DNA from: Clostridia bacterium
GTDB lineage: Bacteria; Bacillota_A; Clostridia; Christensenellales; Aristaeellaceae
NCBI GenBank assembly: GCA_017399225.1
Contig: JAFQEB010000131.1
Location: 1 to 46,583 of the forward strand
DNA length: 46,583 nt
Reading direction: 5' to 3'
Below, one piece after another: positions 37,250-44,927 of this stretch (position 1 is its first letter; each line of letters starts with the position of its first letter). The position numbers and the translations under genes were made by a program. A model generated the notes under the pieces. The model was not told the origin of the DNA. It did no database searches and saw only the letters and a program-made list of their open reading frames with translations.

Positions 37250-38677
37250 ATGAAAAAGCTGCTGACGATACTCATCGCCGCCCTGCTGCTGAGCGCCTGC
37301 GCCTGCGCGGAGGAAGCCGAGCAGCCCGTCTATGTCTCCGGCGACTGGGCGTATGTGCTGCTGGAGGATGGGACGGCGGAGATCAAGTACTATGATGGCG
37401 AATCGACGGAGCTGACCGTTCCTGCCGAACTTGACGGGTACGCGGTGACGAGCATCGGAGATCAGGCTTTCAACTATTCCCGGGCCCTGACGAGCATCAC
37501 GATTCCGGATTCGGTGACACGCATCGGGGATCTTGCATTCAATTTTTCCAAGTACCTGACGAGTATCACGATTCCGGATTCGGTGACATGTATCGGGGCC
37601 AACCCCTTTCTCAGCTGCAAGAGCCTGACAGACATCATCGTCTCCCCGGAGCATCCCACGCTGGCGGTCATTGACGGCGTGCTGTTCGATAAGGTGGAAA
37701 AGCGTCTGATTTGCTACCCCTTTACGTTTACAGCTGACAGCTACGTTGTCCCGCAGGGAACCAGGGTCATCGGAGATCACGCGTTTTCCTTTTGTGAGCC
37801 CCTGGCGAGCATCACGCTGCCGGATTCTGTGGAGAACATCGGCGTGGCTGCGTTCGCTGTTTGTGAGTCTCTGACGGGCATCACGCTGCCGGATACCGTG
37901 ACGAGCATTGGAGAATCCGCATTCGCTGACTGCCCGGTCCTTGCGAGTGTCACGCTGCCGGACAACTTGACAAGCATCGATGCCTGTGTATTCTCCCAGT
38001 GTCCCTCCCTGACAAGTATCACGCTGCCGGACTCGGTGACGAGCATTGGAGAATTCGCGTTCGACGAGTGTATTTGCCTGACGAGCATCGAGCTGCCGGA
38101 CAACCTGACGAGTATCGGGGACTATTCATTTGCCCATTGCCGCTCCTTGGAAAGCATCGCGCTGCCGGACAGCCTGACGAGCATCGGGGATTCCGCGTTC
38201 TCCAACTGCGGCTCCCTGACAGGCATCGTTCTGCCCGACTCTGTGGAGAGCCTTGGATCTTACGCCTTCGATTATTGCAGTTCCCTGACGAGCATCACGC
38301 TCCCGGACTCCCTGACCAGCGTCGGAGATAACCCTTTTTATTCGTGCAGTGCACTGACGAGCATCAGCGTCTCCCCGGAGCATCCCACGCTGGAATCCGT
38401 TGACGGCGTGCTCTTTGACAAGGTGGAAAAGCGTCTGATCAGCTACCCCTGGGCGCGCGAAGGCAGCAGCTATGTTGTTCCCGAGGGAACTCTGATCATC
38501 GGGAACTGCGCGTTTGAAGACTGCTACACCCTGACGAATGTGACGCTGCCGGCCTCCCTGACGGCGATCGGCAGGGATGACACCTTGAGGTTCTGGTACA
38601 CCCTTACCATTCCACGCGACACCTGGCTGACCCAGTGGTGCGAGGACAACGACCTCACCTATACTTATGCCAACTGA
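37250..38677 (+). CDS. BspA-type leucine-rich repeat surface lipoprotein
   Basis: 475-residue exported protein. The signal MKKLLTILIAALLLSAC ends in a good lipobox (LSAC), so it is probably membrane-anchored; cleavage at ACA-EE by signal peptidase I is the alternative. About a dozen BspA/LRR_5 repeats of 23 residues follow, each of the form LTSITLPDSVTSIGDSAF. Two larger non-LRR blocks, each with VSPEHPTL...DGVLFDKVEKRLI, interrupt the array 243 codons apart and are clearly duplicated. The C-terminus is a short cap (RDTWLTQWCEDNDLTYTYAN). AAAGGAG precedes the ATG. Likely adhesion or binding at the cell surface; the ligand is unknown. Confidence 0.9.
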   Translation: MKKLLTILIAALLLSACACAEEAEQPVYVSGDWAYVLLEDGTAEIKYYDGESTELTVPAELDGYAVTSIGDQAFNYSRALTSITIPDSVTRIGDLAFNFSKYLTSITIPDSVTCIGANPFLSCKSLTDIIVSPEHPTLAVIDGVLFDKVEKRLICYPFTFTADSYVVPQGTRVIGDHAFSFCEPLASITLPDSVENIGVAAFAVCESLTGITLPDTVTSIGESAFADCPVLASVTLPDNLTSIDACVFSQCPSLTSITLPDSVTSIGEFAFDECICLTSIELPDNLTSIGDYSFAHCRSLESIALPDSLTSIGDSAFSNCGSLTGIVLPDSVESLGSYAFDYCSSLTSITLPDSLTSVGDNPFYSCSALTSISVSPEHPTLESVDGVLFDKVEKRLISYPWAREGSSYVVPEGTLIIGNCAFEDCYTLTNVTLPASLTAIGRDDTLRFWYTLTIPRDTWLTQWCEDNDLTYTYAN

Positions 38678-38683
38678 CCCTAC

Positions 38684-38713
38684 CCCCGGCACATCTGCTG
38701 CGCCGGGGCTTTT
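38684..38713 (+). terminator. Terminator after the LRR gene
   Basis: CCCCGGC / GCCGGGG (7 bp) followed by CTTTT, beginning 7 bases after the stop codon. Confidence 0.85.
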
Positions 38714-38735
38714 CACATCCACCGCCCGCGCCCCC

Positions 38736-38764
38736 TTGCGTTTTTTCCAATTGTGGTGTACAAT
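38736..38764 (+). promoter_or_regulatory. rplI promoter
   Basis: TTGCGT, 17-bp spacer, TACAAT, 39 bases upstream of rplI; likely drives rplI-dnaB and perhaps yhaM. Confidence 0.75.
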
Positions 38765-38803
38765 ACAGAGTGACTCATTATAAGTATCAGGAGGATTCAA
38801 GAT

Positions 38804-39256
38804 ATGAAGGTTATTCTGCTGCAGGACGTCAAGGGCGTCGGCAAGAAAGATCAGGTGGTGAACGCCTCCGACGGCTACGCCCGCAACTTCCTCTTCCCGC
38901 AGAAGCTGGCGGTGGAGGCGACTCCCGGCGCGATGAAGGGTATCGAAAAGATGCGCAAGGCTGAGGCCGAGCGTGAGGCGGAGCGCCGCGCCAAGGCTTC
39001 CGCTACTGCGGAGAACCTGCGCGGCAAGGTCATCAACATGACCGTCAAGACCGGTTCCCAGGGCCGCCTGTACGGCTCCATCACCAGCGCCGAAGTGGCG
39101 GCCGAGCTGAAGAAGCAGCACGGCATGGAGATCGACAAGCGCGACATCAAGTGCGAGAACATCCGCACGGTGGGCGACGTGGAATTCGAGGCCCGCATCT
39201 ACAAGGACATCAGCGTCAAGATGATCGTCCACGTCGAGGGCGTGGCGGCGAAGTAA
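38804..39256 (+). CDS. rplI: 50S ribosomal protein L9
   Basis: Large-subunit protein bL9, binds 23S rRNA at the base of the L1 stalk. 150 residues, standard length. The N-terminal domain [37 protein letters not shown] is near consensus, joined by the charged long helix (about 50-75) to the C-terminal domain ([18 protein letters not shown], then [24 protein letters not shown] in outline). AGGAGG precedes the ATG. Followed by dnaB, as in other Firmicutes, but with a heptamer-repeat element in between. Confidence 0.97.
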   Translation: MKVILLQDVKGVGKKDQVVNASDGYARNFLFPQKLAVEATPGAMKGIEKMRKAEAEREAERRAKASATAENLRGKVINMTVKTGSQGRLYGSITSAEVAAELKKQHGMEIDKRDIKCENIRTVGDVEFEARIYKDISVKMIVHVEGVAAK

Positions 39257-39361
39257 TGAAAAATGAAAAGTGAAAAATGAAAAATGAGGTTGGTCAGAAC
39301 GGCGCGGAGCATTTTCGCTGTTCACTATTCATTTTAACTTTCAATTTTTCATTTTTCATTT
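39257..39361. repeat. Heptamer-armed inverted element between rplI and dnaB
   Basis: The left arm starts one base after the rplI stop codon: TGAAAAA, TGAAAAG, TGAAAAA, TGAAAAA. The right arm (39321-39361) read on the opposite strand contains TGAAAAA, TGAAAAA, then degenerate heptamers. A 31-36 nt GC-richer core lies between. The right arm ends just before the dnaB ribosome binding site. The transcript would fold into a long AU-rich hairpin. Confidence 0.82.
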
Positions 39362-39380
39362 CCCGAAGGGAGGTCCCCCT

Positions 39381-40736
39381 GTGTCCGAATACCGCGGCGT
39401 AACGCCGCCGAATAACGTGGAGGCGGAGCAGTCCGTCCTGGGCGCGATGCTGCAGGATTCGGGCGCGGTGCTGCTGGCAGCGGAATCTCTGGTTCCCGAC
39501 GACTTTTATCAGCCCCAGCACAAGGAGATCTTCGATGCGATGATCAAGCTGCACCGGGAGCAGAGTCCGGTGGACTTTGTGACGGTGGACAGCGAGCTGT
39601 CCCGCCGGGGCACCATCGGCGGCGTGGGCGGAACGGAATATCTCCTGCAGCTGGTGCAGTATGTGCCCACCACCGCCAATGTCAAGGCCTATATCAGCAT
39701 CGTAGCGGAAAAATCCACCCTGCGCAGGCTCATCAAGGCCTCCCAGGAGATCGCTCAGGAGTGCTACAGCCAGCAGAATCCCCTGCAGGAGACCCTTGGC
39801 CATGCGGAAAAGGCGATCTTCGATATCGTCATGAACCGCGCATCCGGCGAGAGTCTGGTGCATGTGAAGGAAGTTCTGTACAACACCTATGCCAACATCG
39901 AGGAGCTGGCCAAGCTCAAGGGCCGCATCGCAGGCGTGCCCTCGGGCTTCACGGCCCTGGATCAGATGCTCACCGGCTTCCACGGGGGCGAACTGATCAT
40001 CCTGGGCGCGCGCCCCTCCATGGGCAAGACCTCTCTGGCGATGAACATGGCGGGCTACGCAGCGCTGTACGCGGGCAAGTCCGTGGCGGTGTTCACGCTG
40101 GAAATGCCCCGGGAGCAGATCGCCCTGCGTTTGCTGTGCTCGGATGCAAAGGTCAACATGCAGCGCGTCCGCCAGGGTACGCTGAACGCCGACGACTGGA
40201 TGCGCCTTGCCAAATCCATCGGCCCCATGTCCGGCAGCCGCATCTTTATCGACGATACGGCGGGCATCACGCCCACGCAGCTGCGTTCCCGCTGCCGCCG
40301 CCTGATGATGGAGAAGGGCCTGGATCTGATCGTGGTGGACTACCTGGGCCTGATGCACTCCGACGGCAAGACGGAGAGCCGCCAGCTGGAGGTTTCGGAG
40401 ATCAGCCGCAGCCTCAAGGCCATTGCCCTGGAGCTGAAGGTGCCGCTGATCGCCTGCGCTCAGCTTTCCCGTGCCAATGCCAACCGCGATAACAAGCGTC
40501 CCGCCCTGACCGACCTGCGCGACTCCGGCTCCATCGAGCAGGACGCCGACGTGGTCATGTTCATCCACCGCGAGGGGTACTATGACCCCGAGTGCGAGGA
40601 GAAGAACGTGGGCGAGATCATCGTGCAGAAGCAGAGAAACGGCCCCCTGGGCACCGTCAAGGTGGCCTGGCTGAGCGAATACACGACCTATGCGAACCTC
40701 GCGCCGGAGGCCGGCGGCGGGGACGCGCCGTTCTAA
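39381..40736 (+). CDS. dnaB: Replicative DNA helicase DnaB
   Basis: Hexameric replicative helicase (DnaC in Bacillus naming). 451 residues. The N-terminal primase-interacting domain starts PPNNVEAEQSVLGAMLQDS. The RecA-like motor has Walker A GARPSMGKTSLAMN, the VAVFTLEMPREQIALRLL segment, Walker B LIVVDYLGLM, and LIACAQLSRANANRDNKRPALTDLRDSGSIEQDAD in outline (motif 4 with arginine finger). No intein. The start is GTG 39381, with GGGAGG 7 nt upstream; the conserved N-terminus begins shortly after. Both flanks carry heptamer-repeat elements. Confidence 0.97.
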   Translation: MSEYRGVTPPNNVEAEQSVLGAMLQDSGAVLLAAESLVPDDFYQPQHKEIFDAMIKLHREQSPVDFVTVDSELSRRGTIGGVGGTEYLLQLVQYVPTTANVKAYISIVAEKSTLRRLIKASQEIAQECYSQQNPLQETLGHAEKAIFDIVMNRASGESLVHVKEVLYNTYANIEELAKLKGRIAGVPSGFTALDQMLTGFHGGELIILGARPSMGKTSLAMNMAGYAALYAGKSVAVFTLEMPREQIALRLLCSDAKVNMQRVRQGTLNADDWMRLAKSIGPMSGSRIFIDDTAGITPTQLRSRCRRLMMEKGLDLIVVDYLGLMHSDGKTESRQLEVSEISRSLKAIALELKVPLIACAQLSRANANRDNKRPALTDLRDSGSIEQDADVVMFIHREGYYDPECEEKNVGEIIVQKQRNGPLGTVKVAWLSEYTTYANLAPEAGGGDAPF

Positions 40737-40741
40737 TCAAG

Positions 40742-40887
40742 TATTATTCATTATTCATCGGCGGGTCGAAGGCACGCGGCTTCATTATTCATTATTCATT
40801 TCCGGTACACTGTCTGTCAGATGTGCAGGAACAACCATGAATGAATAATGAATAGTGAATAATGTATAATGAATAATTTATTATTCT
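40742..40887. repeat. Heptamer-armed inverted element between dnaB and yhaM
   Basis: Two left blocks of TTATTCA-type heptamers (40742-40758 and 40781-40801) and a right block of TGAATAA, TGAATAG, TGAATAA, TGTATAA, TGAATAA (40837-40887) in inverted orientation. Cores of 22 and 35 nt lie between. The second left block and the right block can pair over about 18 of 21 positions. The element starts 6 bases after the dnaB stop and ends shortly before the yhaM ribosome binding site. Confidence 0.85.
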
Positions 40888-40906
40888 GTACGGAAGGAAC
40901 TACCCT

Positions 40907-41857
40907 ATGGACATCACCATCAGCCAACTTGAAACCGGTATGCGCTACGAGGGCTTCCTGCTGGTGCGCAGCGCGGATCAGCGCGAGGGCAAGACCGGCG
41001 GCAAGTACCTGGATCTGAACCTGACCGACCGCACGGGCGAGGTCAACTGCAAGCTGTGGGACGGTACGGTCCCCCCGCCGCCCCAGGGCAGCGTCATCAA
41101 GGTGCGGGGTCTGGTACAGGAATACAACGGCCGCAAGCAGCTGCGCATCGAGAAGATGCGTGCCGCCGTAGAGTCAGACGGCGTGGATCTGTCCCTGCTG
41201 GTGCCCTGCGCGCCCGAAACGCCGGACGCCTACCGCACCCGGATTGAGAATACCATCGACGCCTTTGCTTCCGAGGATCTGAAGAAGCTCGTGCGCGAGA
41301 TGCTGCGCCTGGCAGGCGATGATCTGGCGTGGTTCCCTGCGGCCCAGCGCCTTCACCACGCGGAGCGCACGGGCCTCCTGCACCACACCTGCTCCATGCT
41401 CAACACGGCGGAGCATATCATCGCGGCCTATCCCTTCCTCAAGGGCGATCTGCTCAGGGCAGGCGTGATCCTGCATGACCTGAGCAAGATCACCGAGATG
41501 AAGAGCGATGAGCTGGGCAATGTGACCGACTATACCCGGGACGGATTGCTCATCGGCCATCTGGTGCGGGGCGTGGCGCGCCTGGCAGAGGCGGCCCGCA
41601 ACGTGGGTGTGACGGGCGAGATCGTGGTGCTGCTGGAGCATATGATCATCAGCCACCACGGCATCCCGGAATACGGCAGCCCCAAGCCGCCCATGTTCCC
41701 CGAGGCGGAGGTGCTTAACTGGATCGATACCCTGGACGCCCGCATGAACGAGATGGAGGGCATCATGGCCCGCGTGCCTGCCGGTGCGTTCTCCGAAAAG
41801 ATCTGGAGCCTCGACCGCAGGATGTATCATCCTTTCTACGAGGACATTGAGGAATAA
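40907..41857 (+). CDS. yhaM: 3'-5' exoribonuclease YhaM-like HD protein
   Basis: 316 residues with the YhaM architecture: an N-terminal OB-fold (YEGFLLVRSADQREGKTGGKYLDL and LWDGTVPPPPQGSVIKVRG across residues 15-70) and a C-terminal HD domain with HHAERTGLLHHT, the HD pair in VILHDLSKI, MIISHHG and EVLNWIDTLDARM. YhaM degrades RNA and single-stranded DNA from the 3' end using Mn ions. GGAAGG precedes the ATG. It follows dnaB by 170 bp filled mostly with a repeat element. Confidence 0.92.
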   Translation: MDITISQLETGMRYEGFLLVRSADQREGKTGGKYLDLNLTDRTGEVNCKLWDGTVPPPPQGSVIKVRGLVQEYNGRKQLRIEKMRAAVESDGVDLSLLVPCAPETPDAYRTRIENTIDAFASEDLKKLVREMLRLAGDDLAWFPAAQRLHHAERTGLLHHTCSMLNTAEHIIAAYPFLKGDLLRAGVILHDLSKITEMKSDELGNVTDYTRDGLLIGHLVRGVARLAEAARNVGVTGEIVVLLEHMIISHHGIPEYGSPKPPMFPEAEVLNWIDTLDARMNEMEGIMARVPAGAFSEKIWSLDRRMYHPFYEDIEE

Positions 41858-41917
41858 AAGGTCATCCTTATTCGTTACATAGGTGAAACCAACTTGATTT
41901 TTCGGGAGGTCACGACG

Positions 41918-42739
41918 ATGAAGAAACAGTGGATCATGGCCCTTGCGATGCTCCTGTGCCTGTGCCTGATGACGGCCTGCCAGACCAGCGAGCCCGAGCG
42001 CTTCAATGTGCTGACTGCCGGCGGCCAGACTCAGGGCGCCCAGCAGAACCAGCAGCAGCCGCAGCAGCCCGCGGTCGAGGATGAATACGACCCGCTGGCT
42101 GAGGAGGACGACTATACCGGCGACATGGACTACTGGCCGGAGATCGCTACGCCCCAGCCTGCCACGCCGACCGTTGCGCCCACCATCCGCAGCGAGTATG
42201 CCGGCGCTACGCCTGTGCTGATTGATCCCATTGACAAGCCTACTCCCACCGGCGTGCCTCCGCTGGCAGCCTTCAGCTTCAAGACCTATGAGGCCACCAA
42301 GCTGGGCCTGTCCTTTGAAGCGCCCATGGGCTGGCTGGTCGACGACTCCGATGCGGCCAACTATGTCATCCAGAATCCTGTGGCGGGCATCTATCCCGCG
42401 ACGCTGACCGTCCATGCGGAGAAGGTCAACAGCCAGTACTCCACCTCCCAGCTGGAGGATACGGTGGAGGCCATGCTGGACGCCATCGGGCAGGACAGCA
42501 GCCTGACCTCCTACAGCCCATCCAAGGTGGATGACCGCTCCCTGCTGGGGGCTAAGGGCCGCTATGCCAATTACACCGGCGTGATGACGGACGGCTCTGA
42601 GGTCTCCGGCCGCGTACATGCCACCTGCGTGGACAAGGTGCTCTACACCGTGCACATCACTGCGCCCAAGGCGTACTGGACTGAGTACAAGGATCAGGTC
42701 TACGACCGCGTACGCGACACCATCAAGATCACCAAGTGA
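41918..42739 (+). CDS. Lipoprotein of unknown function
   Basis: 273 residues with a lipoprotein signal: MKKQWIMALAMLLCLCLMTAC (lipobox MTAC). Residues about 35-110 are a low-complexity Q/P/T/acidic spacer. The C-terminal domain (about 120-273) begins TKLGLSFEAPMGWLV and alternates strands and helices in a way that resembles PsbP/Mog1-like folds seen in other clostridial lipoproteins; this is pattern inference. GGGAGG lies 8 nt before ATG 41918. No partner is evident. Confidence 0.82.
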   Translation: MKKQWIMALAMLLCLCLMTACQTSEPERFNVLTAGGQTQGAQQNQQQPQQPAVEDEYDPLAEEDDYTGDMDYWPEIATPQPATPTVAPTIRSEYAGATPVLIDPIDKPTPTGVPPLAAFSFKTYEATKLGLSFEAPMGWLVDDSDAANYVIQNPVAGIYPATLTVHAEKVNSQYSTSQLEDTVEAMLDAIGQDSSLTSYSPSKVDDRSLLGAKGRYANYTGVMTDGSEVSGRVHATCVDKVLYTVHITAPKAYWTEYKDQVYDRVRDTIKITK

Positions 42740-42837
42740 TCCCAGCCCTGCGGGGCGGATCCACAACCGCGGCGGCGCTGCGGGGGCAGCTTGAGGCTTC
42801 CCCTGCGCGCCGCTGTGCCTGTAAGGGGAGAAAACCT

Positions 42838-43314
42838 GTGATTTCAGAAAGAGAGAAGCAGGCCGTGCGCAATTTCGCTGCGGGCTGCAACTGTGCACAG
42901 TCCGTCCTGCTGGCCTATGCGGACGTCCTGGGCCTGACGCAGGAGCAGGCGGCCATGGTTTCAGTGGGCTTTGGCGGCGGCATTGGCCGTCTGCGGGATA
43001 ACTGCGGCGCATTTTCAGCGGCAGTGATGCTCTGCGGTGCGCTGGAGGGTAAGGACGGAGCGAAAAAGGAGCATCGCCCCCAGACCTACGCCCGGGTGCA
43101 GGAGGTCTGCCGGCGCTTTACCGCGCGCAACGGCACCATCAACTGTGCGGAGCTGCTGGGCCGGGAGAAGGGGCCGGAGGCTCCCGTGCCGGACGACCGC
43201 ACAAAGGAATACTACCGGCGCAGACCCTGCGCGAGGATCATCCGCAGCGCCTGCCAGATCATTGACGATATGCTGGCGGAGCAAGACGCAGCAAAGGAGA
43301 ACAACGATGCGTGA
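42838..43314 (+). CDS. C_GCAxxG_C_C family putative redox protein
   Basis: 158 residues matching the small C-GCAxxG-C-C family: AAGCNCAQSVLLAYADVLGL (Cys17, Cys19), FGGGIGRLRDNCGAFSAAVMLCG (Cys56, Cys66), then a charged region and later cysteines in TINCAELLG and RRPCARII. Such proteins are thought to be redox-active or metal-binding but lack a defined reaction. The start is a GTG at 42838 with AAGGGGAG 7 nt upstream. It overlaps the next gene by 8 bp, so the two are cotranscribed. Confidence 0.85.
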   Translation: MISEREKQAVRNFAAGCNCAQSVLLAYADVLGLTQEQAAMVSVGFGGGIGRLRDNCGAFSAAVMLCGALEGKDGAKKEHRPQTYARVQEVCRRFTARNGTINCAELLGREKGPEAPVPDDRTKEYYRRRPCARIIRSACQIIDDMLAEQDAAKENNDA

Positions 43315-43798
43315 AAAGATGGAAATGAAGACGCATACCCTGGCGGTGGCGATCTCTGCGGGCTGGCCGATGGCCCTTGCCCTTGCGGCGATGCTGGCGG
43401 GCACGCTGGTGATCCTGCCGTGGCAGATGGCGCTGCAGATCTGCGGGATCATGCTGGTTGTGGTGCTGCTGACGCTGGCCCTGTGCATGAAGATGTATCT
43501 GGGCACCTATGTTTTCCTGCCGGCGACGGAATATAAGGGCGCGCGGATCATTGCCCGCCTGGGCCGCAACGAGGTGGAGATCGCCGGTGTGTGCGCATCG
43601 GAGATCTTGGTCAAGCAGGGCCTGACGGAGAAGCCTCTGAAGGTCTGCCATATCCGCCAGAAGGGCACGATAATCTACCTGCGCGGCGTGAAGGAGCCGG
43701 AAAAGGTGCAGGCATGGATCAACGCCAACTTCCCGGAGAAGACGACCACCATGCGCAATCTGGAAATGAAGAACGGCAAGAAGAAAAAGAAGAAGTGA
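43307..43798 (+). CDS. Two-helix membrane protein, possibly PH-like
   Basis: 163 residues, not recognised as a named family. Two hydrophobic segments lie at about 14-37 (SAGWPMALALAAMLAGTLVIL) and 41-62 (MALQICGIMLVVVLLTLALCM). A soluble domain follows, and the tail is strongly basic (KNGKKKKKK). The soluble part, starting VFLPATEYKGARIIARLGRN, alternates strands like the protein at 29039-29584. AAGGAG lies 7 nt before ATG 43307, within the end of the upstream redox-protein gene. A strong terminator follows. Confidence 0.78.
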   Translation: MREKMEMKTHTLAVAISAGWPMALALAAMLAGTLVILPWQMALQICGIMLVVVLLTLALCMKMYLGTYVFLPATEYKGARIIARLGRNEVEIAGVCASEILVKQGLTEKPLKVCHIRQKGTIIYLRGVKEPEKVQAWINANFPEKTTTMRNLEMKNGKKKKKK

Positions 43799-43804
43799 CT
43801 TTAC

Positions 43805-43839
43805 GGCAGGGCTGCGCAGCGAGCAGTCCTGCCTTTTTT
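43805..43839 (+). terminator. Terminator after the two-helix protein gene
   Basis: GGCAGG(G)CTGC pairs with GCAG(T)CCTGCC with one mismatch, followed by TTTTTT. Confidence 0.9.
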
Positions 43840-43882
43840 CTGACATTTTGGACGTGAAAATGTATCGTTCGGCGGTTTCCTG

Positions 43883-43911
43883 TTGGCGGCACGGCGCCTC
43901 CCTGCTACAAT
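43883..43911 (+). promoter_or_regulatory. Promoter of the zinc-ribbon gene
   Basis: TTGGCG, 17-bp spacer, TACAAT, 24 bases before the start codon. Confidence 0.65.
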
Positions 43912-43935
43912 GGAAGCGTAAGGGAGGTTATCCAT

Positions 43936-44148
43936 ATGAACCAACAGCAGTATGTGTGTCCCAAATGCGGATGTATGCACTATGAATCGGATCAGTTCCA
44001 GGCGACCGGCGGCAACTTCGCCAAGCTCTTCGATATCCAGAACAAGAAGTTTATCACCGTCAGCTGTGCTCAGTGCGGCTTTACGGAGCTGTACAGGGAT
44101 ACCCATGACGATGGCTCCAACATCCTGGACTTCCTGCTGGGGAACTGA
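43936..44148 (+). CDS. Zinc-ribbon protein
   Basis: 70-residue protein with two CxxC knuckles: VCPKCGC (Cys8, Cys11) and SCAQCGFTELY (Cys44, Cys47), a typical zinc ribbon. The middle (FAKLFDIQNKKFITV) and the C-terminal NILDFLLGN match small uncharacterised zinc-ribbon proteins common in Firmicutes, described as nucleic-acid binding. AGGGAGG precedes the ATG. The next small membrane-protein gene starts 22 bp downstream. Confidence 0.87.
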   Translation: MNQQQYVCPKCGCMHYESDQFQATGGNFAKLFDIQNKKFITVSCAQCGFTELYRDTHDDGSNILDFLLGN

Positions 44149-44170
44149 TCATAATGGAGAGGAAAGAACG

Positions 44171-44377
44171 ATGGCCAAGTGTAAACAAAGCCTGATCGCG
44201 GCTGTCATGTCCACGATCTGCGCGGCCGTGTGGCTGGCGAACTGCATTATCGACGCGATGATCGGCTTGACGGTCTACGGTGCATCGCCGATGAGCATCA
44301 TCCTGACGGTGGTGTGGTCGGTCTGCGCAGCGTGCTGGTGGTTGCGGTGGCGGCAGGAGCGCCGCGCGGTCGGGTGA
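44171..44377 (+). CDS. Small two-helix membrane protein
   Basis: 68 residues, not recognised. Two hydrophobic helices (LIAAVMSTICAAVWLANCII and SPMSIILTVVWSVCAACWWL) with a basic C-terminus (RWRQERRAVG). ATG 44171 is preceded by GAGAGGAAAG. Cotranscribed with the zinc-ribbon gene. Confidence 0.65.
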   Translation: MAKCKQSLIAAVMSTICAAVWLANCIIDAMIGLTVYGASPMSIILTVVWSVCAACWWLRWRQERRAVG

Positions 44378-44386
44378 CAGGCGAAG

Positions 44387-44421
44387 AAAAAACGACACGG
44401 GAAGCGTCTCTCCCGTGTCGT
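44387..44421 (-). terminator. Terminator after the YbaK-type gene
   Basis: Minus strand ACGACACGGGA / TCCCGTGTCGT (11 bp, 8-nt loop) running into TTTTTT. Confidence 0.9.
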
Positions 44422-44429
44422 CGCGTAAT

Positions 44430-44918
44430 TCAGATATAGATCGTCTCGTGCCCCAGGGCAGGCACCACCTGCCCCCAGAAGTCCTCCTGCCGGAACAGCA
44501 CCGTCGCCGTGTTGTCGCAGGGGTGGAAGGCGATCCGCCCTTCGCGCTGCACGTCCTTGTCAATGGCCAGGCGGATGCGCTGCTCCCCGTCGAACCACAA
44601 GCCAAGGGGGCTCAGGCTGCCCGGCGTCAACTGCAGCATCTCCCGCAAATCCTCCGCCGGCGCAAAGGACAGGCGGGAGGAACCCAGCCGCTTGGACACA
44701 TCCCCCGTGCGAAACGGCTTATCCGGCAGCGTTACATACAGGAAGAAGGCCGTCCTGGGCGTGTTGCACAGCAGCAGATTCTTGCAGAAGGTGACATCCG
44801 GTTCGGCATAGGGGAGGCCCAGGCAGTCCTCCATGGTGTAGGCAGGGGCATGTTCATGGTATTCGTGGGGGATATTAAGGGCGCGGATATGCGCCATGAT
44901 GGTTTCCTTGGTAGTCAT
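44430..44918 (-). CDS. YbaK/ProX-type prolyl-tRNA editing protein
   Basis: Free-standing trans-editing deacylase, 162 residues. The pattern TFCKNLLLCNTPRTAFFLYV, SKRLGSSRLSFAPAEDLREML, PGSLSPLGLWFD and FHPCDNTATVLF is close to the ProXp-ala/PrdX subgroup, which hydrolyses alanine from mischarged tRNA-Pro; the key lysine of CKN is present. AAGGAG lies 5 nt before the ATG. It starts 9 bp after the HAD phosphatase stop, so both are on one transcript. Substrate specificity is inferred from subgroup resemblance. Confidence 0.88.
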   Translation of the reverse strand: MTTKETIMAHIRALNIPHEYHEHAPAYTMEDCLGLPYAEPDVTFCKNLLLCNTPRTAFFLYVTLPDKPFRTGDVSKRLGSSRLSFAPAEDLREMLQLTPGSLSPLGLWFDGEQRIRLAIDKDVQREGRIAFHPCDNTATVLFRQEDFWGQVVPALGHETIYI

Positions 44919-44927
44919 GATGGCTCC

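Noticed and set aside
39257..40887. CRISPR array
   Set aside because: The repeats are 7 bp with no spacer regularity, and there are no cas genes in the window.
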